Part shown: positions 22,819 to 32,758 of the stretch, piece after piece
Layout of the letters: every line of letters begins with the position of its first letter
Numbering within the stretch: position 1 is the stretch's first letter
Source of the DNA: Typha latifolia
Taxonomy: Eukaryota > Streptophyta > Magnoliopsida > Poales > Typhaceae
Length of the DNA stretch: 64,000 nt
Direction: 5' to 3'
Assembly: GCA_019914945.1 (NCBI GenBank)
Contig: CM034110.1
Coordinates: forward strand, 4,729,808 to 4,793,807
The notes under the pieces: model-generated
Database searches by the model: none
The model's input: only the letters and a program-made list of their open reading frames with translations
Told to the model about the DNA's origin: nothing
Made by a program: the position numbers and the translations under genes

Positions 22819-24000
22819 GTGATATCTACAGCTGAGGCCCTTACTGAGACCCTAGAAATTCCTTCACTAGTAGAGGAACATAATCCTATTTTGCACCTCC
22901 TCGATAGTCAAGAAAGACTTATCGAGGAAATCCTACGAGGTAGAGGAAGTGGCGTATCAGCAGAGAGTTCTGAGCCACCTCCTAGAACGGGTGTCACCTT
23001 AAATAAGTTTATACAACTAAACCCCTAATTTAACAGAGGAGGCATTGATCCACTTGAGACTAGTGGATGGTTATCGAACTTGAAGAAAATGTTGGATACT
23101 CTGGGATGTAATGATTATCAGAAAGTAGCCTTTTGTTACTTTTATGCTCAGGGGTGAGGTGGAACAATGGTAGAAAGCCACAGAAAGACTAATAAAATCA
23201 AGGATAGGAGACTCCGTCATCACTTTAGGAGTTATTTCTAGATGCCTTTGATTAAAAATATTTTCCAGCTTGGAGGAAAGTAAAGATGGAAGAAGAATTT
23301 TTATATTTGTACTAGGGTCCTATCACAGTGGTAGAATATGATGTCAAGTTTAATGCATTAGCCCCTTTTGTGCCCCCATAAGGTTTCAAATGAAGCAACC
23401 AGAGCTTGACGCTTTAAACATGGGCTGAATTATGCGATGCGTCAAAGTCTGGAATCTACGAGTCTTATCCCTTATGCTGATATAGTAGAGAGGGCTATGG
23501 CACTTGAGGGAGTGATTCAGGAGAAGAGAGCTATGAACGCTCAACGATCAGGCCCATGGTCTAGACGAGGTAAGAGTTCTAGAGCTCTTTCTATTAGTCA
23601 GACCTTATCGTCTTTGCAGTCACAGTGTCACCCTTCCTACCATCCTTATCGGGGACGTTATAGTGCTGGTTCATCTGCTAATAGATCTGATTCACACGGA
23701 TCTTGAAGACTTAGCCAAGTAGTGTCTCAGGTCAGTGTGAGTGGGCTATCCTCAAGTGGCAGAGGAAATGGATTTCCTAGGAGACCATCAAGTCAGGATC
23801 GTCCTTGCTTCCGATGTGGTAAATATGGACATTATCTTCGAGATTGCCCTAACGTACATTTGTGCTATGAGTGTGGGTAGCTTGGTCATATCCGTCATGA
23901 CTGTCTACGTGTCACCACTACCCCAATTCCTGTCGTTGCTACATCTTCAAAAACTGCTCCTATTTGTTGTGACTGTCCACATGTTGCCACTATCCCAATT
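22819..24000 (+). pseudogene. Ty3 (Tekay/Del-like) gag remnant
   Basis: Plus-strand gag after the primer-binding site. Pieces in order: TLNKFIQLNP with the following GGIDPLETSGWLSNLKKML (about 22990-23090), the capsid region with several stops to about 23430, RQSLESTSLIPYADIVERAM (23440-23500), then a Ser/Arg-rich linker. Two zinc knuckles follow, CFRCGKYGHYLRDC near 23812 and CYECG-x-LGHIRHDC near 23863; the second has a stop in place of one residue. The frame fades at about 24000-24100. No protease or RT follows, so the element is 3'-truncated. The knuckles and the LTR style suggest the chromovirus (Tekay/Del) branch. Confidence 0.75.
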
Positions 24001-24103
24001 CCCAGTCTATTATGCCCACCCCCATAGCCCGACCCATTTTATCCTCATAGCTATGAAACCGAGTTCCAAAATGAGCTCCTGTTTGAACCATTTAAGCTAC
24101 TAA

Positions 24104-24760
24104 ATATAATTACAGACGATTAATTATGATTCAAACGTTAATTAATCAATTATTTACTAGCATTTATATTTCCAGGTTAAATGGCTATAAGCTCATAGCC
24201 CAGGAAGAAAAGGGAGATAAAAGATTTTATACTCCGCTCAAATTTATATATCAATAACTTTATATTCGTAGGATTGCGGCCTAGCTTATATGCCCCGTTT
24301 GAGCCCGATATCTCACGGCAATGGGCTGAAATATTTTAGCCTCGTCTGAATCAAATGTAATATGATTGATTGTTGAGCGAGCTGACGAGGAGAGGCCCAA
24401 GCCCGGTCGACCTAAATAGCTCGGCTCGATCTTGACCATGAGAGAAGCACACGACGAGGGGAAAGAGGAAAGCAACTTGAAGTCTTGAAGGCATGCATGC
24501 ATTGGGTGCAGTGCAGCACAAGCTATCATAGTGTAGCTCACAACGAGGGCAAGGGGACCAGGTCACAGATGTCCACTTATCATAGTGTATCCCTCTGTGA
24601 GCTGTAGACTTCTCTTAGAGGAAAGAGTGAGAGATCTTAGCCAGCCAAGGCAACAGTAGATTGGAAAGCAATAACCGACGTCCCAAAACTATATATAAGG
24701 AGGGCATTTAAAGTGGAATTAATTAGAGTGATACGGCCTGCCTGCGATAGGGGTGTTTCA
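24104..24760. other. Intergenic DNA, no gene supported
   Basis: Moderately GC-rich around 24290-24600 with overlapping short minus-strand frames that match nothing known. A TATA-like string (aactatatataagg) lies near 24690, but no downstream gene is evident. Confidence 0.4.
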
Positions 24761-24764
24761 CTTC

Positions 24765-25160
24765 CAGCCAGCCAAATTGGCAGAGGTTCTGTCCACAAGG
24801 TCAATAGCATCAGCCAACTGAGGTTTGGAATGGCTAATCTAAATGCCTAGATAGGTAAATGGAAAAGGAGTCTCTCTCTCCGAATAGGGAGGGTTCTTTG
24901 GATCAAGTTGATAGTTGCAAATTCCGTCCACGAAGGAACCAGGAAGGAGAATTTGTTGATATTGATCTTCTAATTGATCAAGGAGGAGTACTAGTGGAGC
25001 ACGTCATTAATAATAAGGCAATTGCGGTCAGTGGCGTGATGACAATATTGAGGTCATCCGCAAGCAACATATGGCATATCTTGCGATTCGAATTAATAGG
25101 AAATCCTTCCAAAGCCCCCGAGTTCATCCTACCGTTAAGTAGGTAGGTGAGGAGTTTCGA
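24765..25160 (-). pseudogene. LINE reverse transcriptase remnant
   Basis: Read on the minus strand, 25160 downwards gives LSKLLTYLLNGRMNSGALEG followed by KICHMLLADDL, the plant L1-type RT segment in which the catalytic FADD motif is altered to LADD. Further down, near 24770-24870, comes PFTYLGI followed by ISHSKPQLADAIDLVDR, the conserved YLG and SKP motifs that follow the catalytic site. Stops and shifts separate them. A 5'-truncated dead LINE. Confidence 0.75.
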
Positions 25161-25402
25161 GAGCAGATGATAAACTAAAGATATATAAGGTGACTAGAAT
25201 CTATATTCCTATACCATATTAATTCACCAGCTGCTAAAAAACCTTCATATGTTAGACAGTAATAATATTTTATAATTTATATTCTAACACGGTTTGCTGT
25301 CCTTGTCATTCCATATGGGATTCGTTGACTTGAATATTTTGATTACTACTTGTATAAAACTAGTTGTGTATAATTAATTATATTAATTATATGAGAGTTT
25401 TT

Positions 25403-25542
25403 TTTAATAGAATACTACATATATTAGCTGGTGATACATAATTATAGAATTGAAGCATATAATAACTAGGACCATATCACACCCACCACCCACTCTCCTA
25501 AACAAGCTGGTTCTCAGTTGTTTTTGGAGATTCACACTAAAA
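25403..25542 (+). repeat. Left copy of the direct repeat flanking RPW8-like gene 2
   Basis: About 140 bp beginning agaatactacat...ttagctgg and ending gagattcacacta. It matches 27147-27284 in the same orientation, with shared gaagcat, accatatc, caagctggtt and attcacacta segments in the same order. Confidence 0.75.
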
Positions 25543-25783
25543 AAGTTAACATATACATGTAGTAATACAAATAAAAGTTTAGAAGATGGTCTAATTTTAA
25601 GCATAATCACATGAGGCAGTTTTATTATATTTTATTGTCTTGTACACGCTCCCATTTGTAATCGGGCCTCTGTCCCTTCCTTATCATCTCATTGTCTTTT
25701 CCTGGAGACCTGGGGATGCATGCATTTACAAGTCTTGGCAGATTTCACTCTCATTGGAAATATATACAACTTAATTATTTGTG

Positions 25784-25805
25784 TTGACTTCATCTTAACT
25801 TGACT
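25784..25805 (+). promoter_or_regulatory. Two W-box cores (TTGACT) 16 bp apart
   Basis: TTGACT at 25784-25789 and again at 25800-25805, about 285-305 bases upstream of the start codon of RPW8-like gene 2. Closely paired TTGAC(C/T) cores are typical targets of WRKY factors in defence promoters. Function is inferred only. Confidence 0.4.
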
Positions 25806-26017
25806 TCGTCTTGGATTTTTCTAATACGCGTAGTTCAGGAAACCAGAAGGACGGAGGGATTCATATGGACTTCAATATTTTGATTACTACTTGTATATGA
25901 GTAGTCCTATATAATTAATTATATTAATTACTAATAGTAAATATATGGGTGTAAAATGCCTGTTTTATGATCATTTTCCCTTGAATCAACGACCAATTCA
26001 AACACTTCATTCATAGC

Positions 26018-26027
26018 TATATATATA
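26018..26027 (+). promoter_or_regulatory. TATA box of RPW8-like gene 2
   Basis: TATATATATA lies 61 bases before the chosen ATG at 26088. Transcription from 25-35 bases downstream would start near 26050. That would leave out the out-of-frame ATG at 26033 and make 26088 the first ATG of the message. Confidence 0.5.
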
Positions 26028-26087
26028 CGAGAATGGCAGCAGATTCACCATCTCCAGAGGTACATACTTCAGTGCTTGTGTGCAACA

Positions 26088-26567
26088 ATGGATCCTACTC
26101 TACCATATTATACTATTCAGGCCATCGAGTTGCTCATAGAAATTATCATCCTTCTATCAAAGAACGTTCGCTTCAAGGATGACCTTCAGAAACTACAAGA
26201 TGACCTGAACGTCACCAAGGGCGTCCTGCGTCATATCCAAGAGAAAAAGCCCAGAAACCCCTTTATCAGCAATTGGACAAAGAACATTAGCAACGTTGTT
26301 GACGACTGCGAGACATTTCTCAAAACGGTTAAGGATTCCAATGGCGTCGACATAAATCCTTCGAAAAGCATGGGGTGTTTGGGTTTTTCCCAGATCAAGA
26401 AAGAGAATAAGCTGCATAAGTTGATGGAGAGGCTCAACAATCTTGCCCGCCATCAGGATGTTATCTTACAACTTTGCAACAACGAGAGGCGCCTCTCCTT
26501 CACCTCTAGATTGGCTAACTTCATACGGAAGAAAATTGGGATCCATAGACAGTCTTCACGTACGTAG
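26088..26567 (+). CDS. RPW8-like coiled-coil protein 2 (no NB-ARC/LRR)
   Basis: A single-exon frame of 159 residues, paralogous to the protein at 11129-11848 on the same strand. Residues 8-24 form a hydrophobic anchor-like segment (IQAIELLIEIIILLSK). Residues 30-82 form the coiled-coil: DLQKLQDDLNVTKGVL aligns with DKLQKLETNMNITKHVM of gene 1, and NWTKNI..VVDDCETFLK aligns with KWLKDV..VIRDAEILLEK. Residues 97-132 align with the second conserved half (CLGF, LNNLARHQDVILQLCNNER against YEIARDQDTMLLLCRDE). It ends in a basic tail and lacks the second hydrophobic stretch and acidic tail of gene 1. The start follows from the TATA position. An upstream ATG at 26033 is in another frame. Expected role, by family, is membrane-associated immune signalling; Rx-type coiled-coil is the alternative. 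Confidence 0.7.
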   Translation: MDPTLPYYTIQAIELLIEIIILLSKNVRFKDDLQKLQDDLNVTKGVLRHIQEKKPRNPFISNWTKNISNVVDDCETFLKTVKDSNGVDINPSKSMGCLGFSQIKKENKLHKLMERLNNLARHQDVILQLCNNERRLSFTSRLANFIRKKIGIHRQSSRT

Positions 26568-27146
26568 CTAGATTGGGGTAAGATTGTATATGTCTCCATT
26601 ACATAATTAATCATCATCTTCATGTTTATGTTTCTTTTCCTTGTAAGGATTTTTCCTTACATCGTGGTACAGGGATTGAGAATTGATTGTTATCTCTTAT
26701 TCTGTAATTTTGTGTTGATTGTAAGTTTTTCAGTTCAGCATAAGGTTTAAAAGAAAAATCTCAATGAATGGTTGGTGTAGTCATTTTGTAAAAGAAAACA
26801 GTCACAAGAGAAAGTTCCATCCTATGTCGTTGTATCTTTAACACTTTTAACTAACAATCTGCTAGTTGAAGTAGTCTAACTATTCCCCCAAAACATGTCG
26901 TTTGGTTGCTGAGATAAAATGGAGTTATGATAAGGAAATATGATTACCAAACTGTTCCAGATCTCCTATGATTATTACATTGCATCCTTATTTTCTAACC
27001 AAATCATTAAAATTAAAATAAGGATAACATTATTATTTATTCTATGATAAATCCCCCCCAAAAAATAAATTTTCCAACAAATAATCAAAATTTAATAAGA
27101 TCAGTAATAGTACTACACAAAATAACATATTCTTTCTATCTTTATT
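26568..27146. other. Downstream flank of RPW8-like gene 2, no gene seen
   Basis: AT-rich non-coding DNA. A weak inverted pair around 26905-27010 (tttggttgctgag / ctaaccaaatcattaa) may be the relic of a small inverted-repeat element, but I could not find target duplications. Confidence 0.4.
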
Positions 27147-27284
27147 TTTAGAAGAATACTACACCTTTTAGCTGGCCATACATAATTATTAACTTGAAGC
27201 ATCTATTAGCTAGAGCCATATCCCACCACAACCACTCACCCATCAAGCTGGTTATAACTTGCATTGAAGATTCACACTAACACT
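27147..27284 (+). repeat. Right copy of the direct repeat flanking RPW8-like gene 2
   Basis: Counterpart of 25403-25542, about 1.74 kb downstream, same orientation. Together they bracket the gene, as expected of a tandem duplication whose second gene copy has been lost. Confidence 0.75.
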
Positions 27285-28889
27285 GATGGAAAAAAAAACA
27301 GGAGAGAAAAGAAGAGAAAGTTAGGAGAGAATAATTTCTCTTGTTTGAATTGTTCTTTTAGTAGAGAAAGGGAGAGAAAAAAATAAACTTTTAATGGTCA
27401 TTTATTTTTCCCTCCAGAAGTGGAGAAAGGGATAGAATACAATACAATAAGAGAAAAGAAAATATGGAGTATTTTTATATTTTATATATTTTAATATTCT
27501 AAATAAGCCTCTATTCTATTATTTACTTTAGGATTCTATTAAAATATTTAAAAGAATCAAACACAAGACACAAGATATCCATTAGATTAGATTAACATGT
27601 GATCAAGTAAATTAATCTAAGACAAAGAAATCTCAAGAATATTGAAAGGGTGCAAGTAATCCTCCTCTTTCTTTTAATAAAGAAATATAACATATGGTCT
27701 TATACAATAATGTTTCAAAAGAATTACCTCAACGGTTTGGATTAGACGTCGATAAGAAGCATCTCAAAAATCCGATGAAATCTATTAAAGAAAATGTTTA
27801 AGCTTGTTGTGATCTTTTTAAAGGAATGAGTAGATTGGCATAGAGCCTAAAGACTAAAATAAGGGATGTAGAGCATGAAGTTTGGATATCACTAATTGAG
27901 TTATGTATATAAATAAAACATACTTTTCTTGTATAGAATGTGTGACTTCACACAAACTGTAGTTTGTTTGTTATTTATCTTCTTATAGCAAATCTCATTG
28001 AGAAAAAATGGATGGTCAAGCCAATTAATTATTATGATAAATTGTTATAACTATTATAAATCTCTATGGTGTGGGTGTTCTCACTAATGACAGGTCTAGT
28101 ACTAAAATTCTAGTCAGTGGTGGTAGACAATCAGTCAGCTATTTTGGACAAGTACGAATTATGAGCGATGAGCCCACTATCATATATAATGGGAGAACGT
28201 GTGAATGTCGAAAGAGTTAGCATGTCGCACGAGTCGAACTATGCCAACTTATCTAATTAGATGCACACTATATATCATGTAGGATGATGTGATATATGTT
28301 TATTCATACACTTATTGTGTTGGATGTAAATGTATAAATGCGTAATATTATGCAATTCTTTGTACATTACCAAGCTAGAGATAATGCACTTAGTAAGTGT
28401 TAGAGGCATCCCTATTTAATATATTATAAGATTTTTATGTAATTGATAATATGTTTCAAAATATTTTAAATATGTAACTATGGCTAAAATTTTTATATAA
28501 GTATATGCACAAATTGTTACAAAGGTCGATGAAGAAAATTGAAGTGAAAAAATGAAAACAAAATTCAAGTAGAAGAAAATTTTCTTGAATGTTATTCGAA
28601 CACTACTTAGAAATTCTTAAATATAGAGGTTTTTCAATTACAGAAGTTTGAAGTTTGGTTTGAATAGAAATTATAAAACGGAGAAAAGAAGGATTTTGTC
28701 TCTACGATATTTGTACACTCATATTCTTTTGGAATTTTTAGCTTAAATTCTGGTTAGTTTATGGACTATCTTTTAGAGCTACTTGGACACTTTTTGGAAG
28801 AGGTGTTTAAAGCTGATTTTAATCTAACTCTAGATAGCCTGCTATTAGATAGAATAAGTTGAATTGCTATTAACTCAACGCATCGACAT
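27285..28889. other. AT-rich intergenic DNA, no gene seen
   Basis: Purine-rich at 27290-27480 (repeated gagagaaa), otherwise AT-rich. No coding motif or terminal repeat was recognised. Confidence 0.45.
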
Positions 28890-29350
28890 CATTCTCTAAT
28901 AGCTTAAGTATTTAGAATAGTTAGTGAGTTAACGTAATATCAAAACCAGAGGTCATAAGTTCAAATCTAGTCATGCCCATCTTTGCCTGAAAACATAAAT
29001 CTCTACCTATTTAAATTAAATCCATTTCTTTAGCTCATCAAAATATCTCATCCTAGAAGTGAGTGAGAATATTCGAATATAAAATATAAAAATGGGTACG
29101 TTCTCTAATAACTTAAGATTTTAGAGTAGTTTGCGACTTAACATGGTATTAGAGCTAGAGATCGTAGGTTCAAATTTTGTCATGTCTATCTTTGTATGAA
29201 AATATAAAACTCCACCCATTTAAATTAAATCCATTTCTTAGGCTCATCGAAATATTTCAGCCTAAAAGTGAGAAAGAATATTAGAATATAAAATATAAAA
29301 AACATCATTCTCTAATAGCTTGAGCTTGTAGAATAGTTGGTGTGTTAACA
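28890..29350 (+). mobile_element. Tandem TRIM-like array (three terminal repeats, two internal domains)
   Basis: A block of about 45 bp (CATTCTCTAATAGCTTAAG..., ending GTTAACA) occurs three times, at about 28890-28934, 29098-29143 and 29305-29350. The first two are followed by a primer-site-like string, decayed TAATATCAAAACC at 28935 and TGGTATTAGAGC at 29144, close to the tRNA-Met complement. Next comes a conserved box (aggttcaaatt or aagttcaaatc) resembling a tRNA B box, then about 140 bp of internal sequence ending in gaatataaaatataaa. Short direct repeats plus a primer site and no coding capacity fit TRIM/SMART elements. The repeat-internal-repeat-internal-repeat order is what recombination between two copies would leave. 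A tRNA-derived SINE is the alternative reading. Confidence 0.6.
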
Positions 29351-30130
29351 CATCTACATCGGATCCAAAATAATAATATCTCAAGAGTCACTGAGACGGA
29401 AAGATCAACTTTGAGGATCACTAAGGTAAAAGAACCCAATCATGGGAAGCAGACATCGATGGGTGATCTATAAGCTTCTTGTAACTATTATAGATTTTAG
29501 TGAATGATTTCGATCAGAATTTAGGTCTATAATTTTTTTATTCGGTTTGAGTTTTTTTCACATAAAAATATATCTATGATTGCCTTTCCACACTTTATTT
29601 TTTGTATTTATTTTATTAATAACATGTGATAGATCACTTTCATATTTGATTAGAAAGTGTGAGATCTAGATTTTGTTCTATCATGTTTGCTTGTGTATCT
29701 CTATGATTGATCTCAAGCATGATGATAAGTATTTGTCATAATTCCTCATAGATTTTCATATTCTATTTGGTCATCTTTTGGTTTCACATAGCTTGTGCTT
29801 TGAGAATAATTTAGTTTATTTATTGTGTACATTTGTTTTGCATTTCATTTTGAAGCTTTTGCTATCGATCTTTTGAGATCATCTACCATTCTTCACAATG
29901 AGCATGTAATTTCTTTGAATAGCATAGATGATGAGTTGTCTGAAATATGAAAAAGTTCTCAAAATTTTGTATAAATGTAAAAATAAGCAAAAGCCTAAAT
30001 GAATCCTTCAAGGTCTCTATTGCTAAAGGCTCTAAGCCTAAGAACAAAAATATAGGAGAATGATTCAATGTATTGTTTCTCAAGACATTGACCATAACGC
30101 ATAAAATTACTTAAATCAAAAGAAAAAGAA
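29351..30130. other. Intergenic DNA, no gene supported
   Basis: AT-rich. Minus-strand frames at 29883-30201 are short and match nothing I recognise. Confidence 0.4.
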
Positions 30131-30164
30131 TCAAGGGAACTATGATGTTGCTTTATTTTCATCC

Positions 30165-30533
30165 TTGTTGTCATGTAACAATTCTTGTGAAATATTGTCA
30201 AATGTAGCTGAGAAAGGACTTAATTCATATAATGAAAGCCCTACTCATATTCAAGCGGCTTATGATGTCTTGGTCATAAAATCTTATAAACGGAAGAAGA
30301 CAAATTTAAAGCTTGTGAGCAAACTAAAAAGCTCAAAAATGGGAAATAAGATTTGTATACCAACTAGGTTTACATATATGGAAGATAAAAAATCCAAGTC
30401 AAGTCAAAGTCAAAAACTAAATCCAAATTGGTTTAGAAAAATTAAAATCCTATTAAGTTTAAAAAATAAATTAAGAATCGAATTTTGTCCAAAATATAGT
30501 AGGAGATGGAAAACCAAGTGCTACTCTAACTAG
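30165..30533 (+). other. Lys-rich open frame, unrecognised, probably retroelement debris
   Basis: A 122-codon frame rich in Lys, Ser and Asn. It has no domain I recognise and is surrounded by AT-rich repeats. It could be a decayed copia gag or linker region. I would not annotate it as a gene without expression evidence. Confidence 0.2.
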
Positions 30534-30699
30534 GAAAACTAAACTCAAGTCGGTGAGTGAAATTTTGAATAAGAGTGAAAAACAGAAATTCGAATATAAA
30601 TAAAAAAATAAAGCATGGCAAACACACCAAGACACATCTTTTTAATGTGAAAAACTTCTTTATATATAGAGAGAAAAAAACACAAATCCACCTAAAAAT

Positions 30700-31640
30700 G
30701 ATGAATTTATTTTATCAAGCAATAGAAATAAAACAAACTCATAACATTTCCCGATAGTTCAATATTATAGTGTTTAAGTAACATCTTGAGTACAAACCAC
30801 GTGATTAACTATACTTGTGAAGAAGATTATCTCTCTTTGGTAAGCACCTAACCGATGGATCAATCCTCAAAATGCAATGTGCCAGTAGTGATGGTATCGA
30901 TAATATAAACAATTTAGCTCCTTTCGATGTTACTAGATCATCCTTATTAGTAGCAAGCAATCGAACATTAACATAGCTTTCCTCACACTAAATACTCATA
31001 GGAATCTGTGAGAGAGAACTCTTCTAAGAAGAGAGTGGAAATTTTTACAATTCTCTCTTGGATTGATTATTCAATCTCTGGCTTTAGGCTTCTTAAATAC
31101 AAATGAGGAATATTCTTGATTCGTGCTAGGACAAGCCACCAAAAGAATCTCCAAAACTTTTTTTGAATTTGAACTTTCTTTTGGTATCCTATACAATCCA
31201 TCTTAATATCACTTATCTCGTCCGAACCCCACTTATCATGTTTGCATACGACTTAAGTTTTCTTAAGTGATTGTGTTCTAGCCACACAATCTGGATGTCA
31301 CTTATCCCATTCGGATATCACTTAAATTTTCTTAAGTGATTACTTCCCAGCTACATAGACGCCCTTAGTCCCGTTTGGACGATATCAAAAAATACTATTT
31401 TTTGAACTCAAATATGCATCGATTGATTTGAAATCTTCGCTCATTCTGATCTTTCATAAGCTATGTGACTTAATCGTGATTCTAATTTGTATAATTCAAT
31501 TAAATATGATATTATCCATGAATTCTTACAACCTGAAATTTACTTACTCACTAGCGACATTAAACAAGAAAAGGTATATAGTATGCATCTCTTCCTCGTG
31601 TTCTCACGAGAACTCCTTTACTGCATGATTTCTCTAGAGT
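30700..31640 (-). repeat. Possible LTR-like repeat
   Basis: The stretch has features seen in minus-strand copia LTRs: repeated CTTAAGT blocks (taagttttcttaagtgatt at about 31253 and again at about 31328) and a gagagaactcttctaagaagag palindrome near 31012. I found neither edges nor a partner, so this is a tentative call. Confidence 0.25.
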
Positions 31641-32758
31641 ACATTGACCAAGGGTATGACTAGTTCTCAACAAAGTCTTTACTCCTCTATCAAGAATCTG
31701 CATTGATTGCTACTCATAATTAAGGTCTTCTCTGAAGGTGGACAAGTTCATATTAAAGCACAAGGGAATGGTCATGCAAGTATTTCCATAACTCAAAAAA
31801 AAAAAAAAACCAGGAAGTATTTTTTTTTCTTTTTTGTTTTCTTTGAGAAGTATATTTGGTTAGAAATGTATTGCATGAGATGTGATCTGGTGAGTTGAGA
31901 GAAAGGAGAAATAAAAGGTCTGAGGATAGGAGAGAGTTGGGAAATTAAAGTACGTGTGAAATGGTTTGAAAATATTACTATCTTTTTGTATGCGATGGTA
32001 TATCATTTTCTATTGTTTCATGGATGGAACTTGATATGGCAATACTATAATGGCCACATTCATTTAGTTAATCCTATATTGAGAGAAAAAGAAATAGTTC
32101 CAAAAAAATTAGCCAACAAATCCTTCTATATTGTGTTTAGGCAACAGAACAGCGTCCAATATATCTTTCATTGCAAGTACTTTTTGGTTCTTCTCATTTT
32201 AGGTCTTGTCCTTATAGCCTTCATTTATAAACCAGCTTTTGTCTAATTCAGCCATTTGTTTTAGTTTTGGATAAGAAAGCAGTCATTAACGGAGAGAGAA
32301 TTTAAATGTAGTACTGATTGGCTTAGGACTGACCAATTGGGCCAAATATTATAGGCTGGATTTGCTTAGTAAACTTCCTTTGAGGCCTAAATGTTATTAG
32401 AAGATGGCACTATTTCATTTGATCCTACATTTTGCTTTCAATATCTTTGAAATATTATAAATTAATTATAACCTAATAGCACCCGATGGAGTAGAGAATA
32501 TAAAATATGTAAAATACCCATCATTTGACCCTAAAAAAATCAGGTTCCTGTTCTATTTCTATCTTTAATCTTGAAAAAGTTACTCAAGGGTATAAAGATT
32601 ATTTTTAATTAATTTAACTCATTAAGAAAACTAAAGACATAAACCAGCAATTTGAGCTTGGCTCGAATGTAAATGAGTCGAGCCTGAACAAAATTTCACA
32701 ACTAATTTGGTTTCCCTCAAACCAAACAAGCAAAATCTAGGAGGAAAAAATTAACATA
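31640..32758. other. Intergenic DNA, no gene supported
   Basis: Includes a poly-A tract at 31796-31809 and a poly-T tract near 31820. The 96-codon frame at 31956-32246 ends in a hydrophobic stretch but has no recognisable domain. Confidence 0.4.

Larger units (their letters stand above)
25320..25935. repeat. Direct repeat pair upstream of RPW8-like gene 2
   Basis: The block at 25320-25393 (ttgacttgaat, then attttgattactacttgtat and ataattaattatattaatta) recurs at 25858-25935 in the same orientation with high identity. The second copy ends about 150 bases before the gene. Confidence 0.7.

Noticed and set aside
24859..25146. 95-codon plus-strand frame
   Set aside because: It is the antisense of a LINE RT remnant whose minus-strand translation shows RT motifs.
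26193..26453. Minus-strand frames inside RPW8-like gene 2
   Set aside because: Antisense shadows of the plus-strand coding sequence, which has the paralogue-conserved residues.
31956..32246. 96-codon frame with a hydrophobic C-terminus
   Set aside because: No homology recognised, no conserved motif, in AT-rich DNA; too weak to call a gene.
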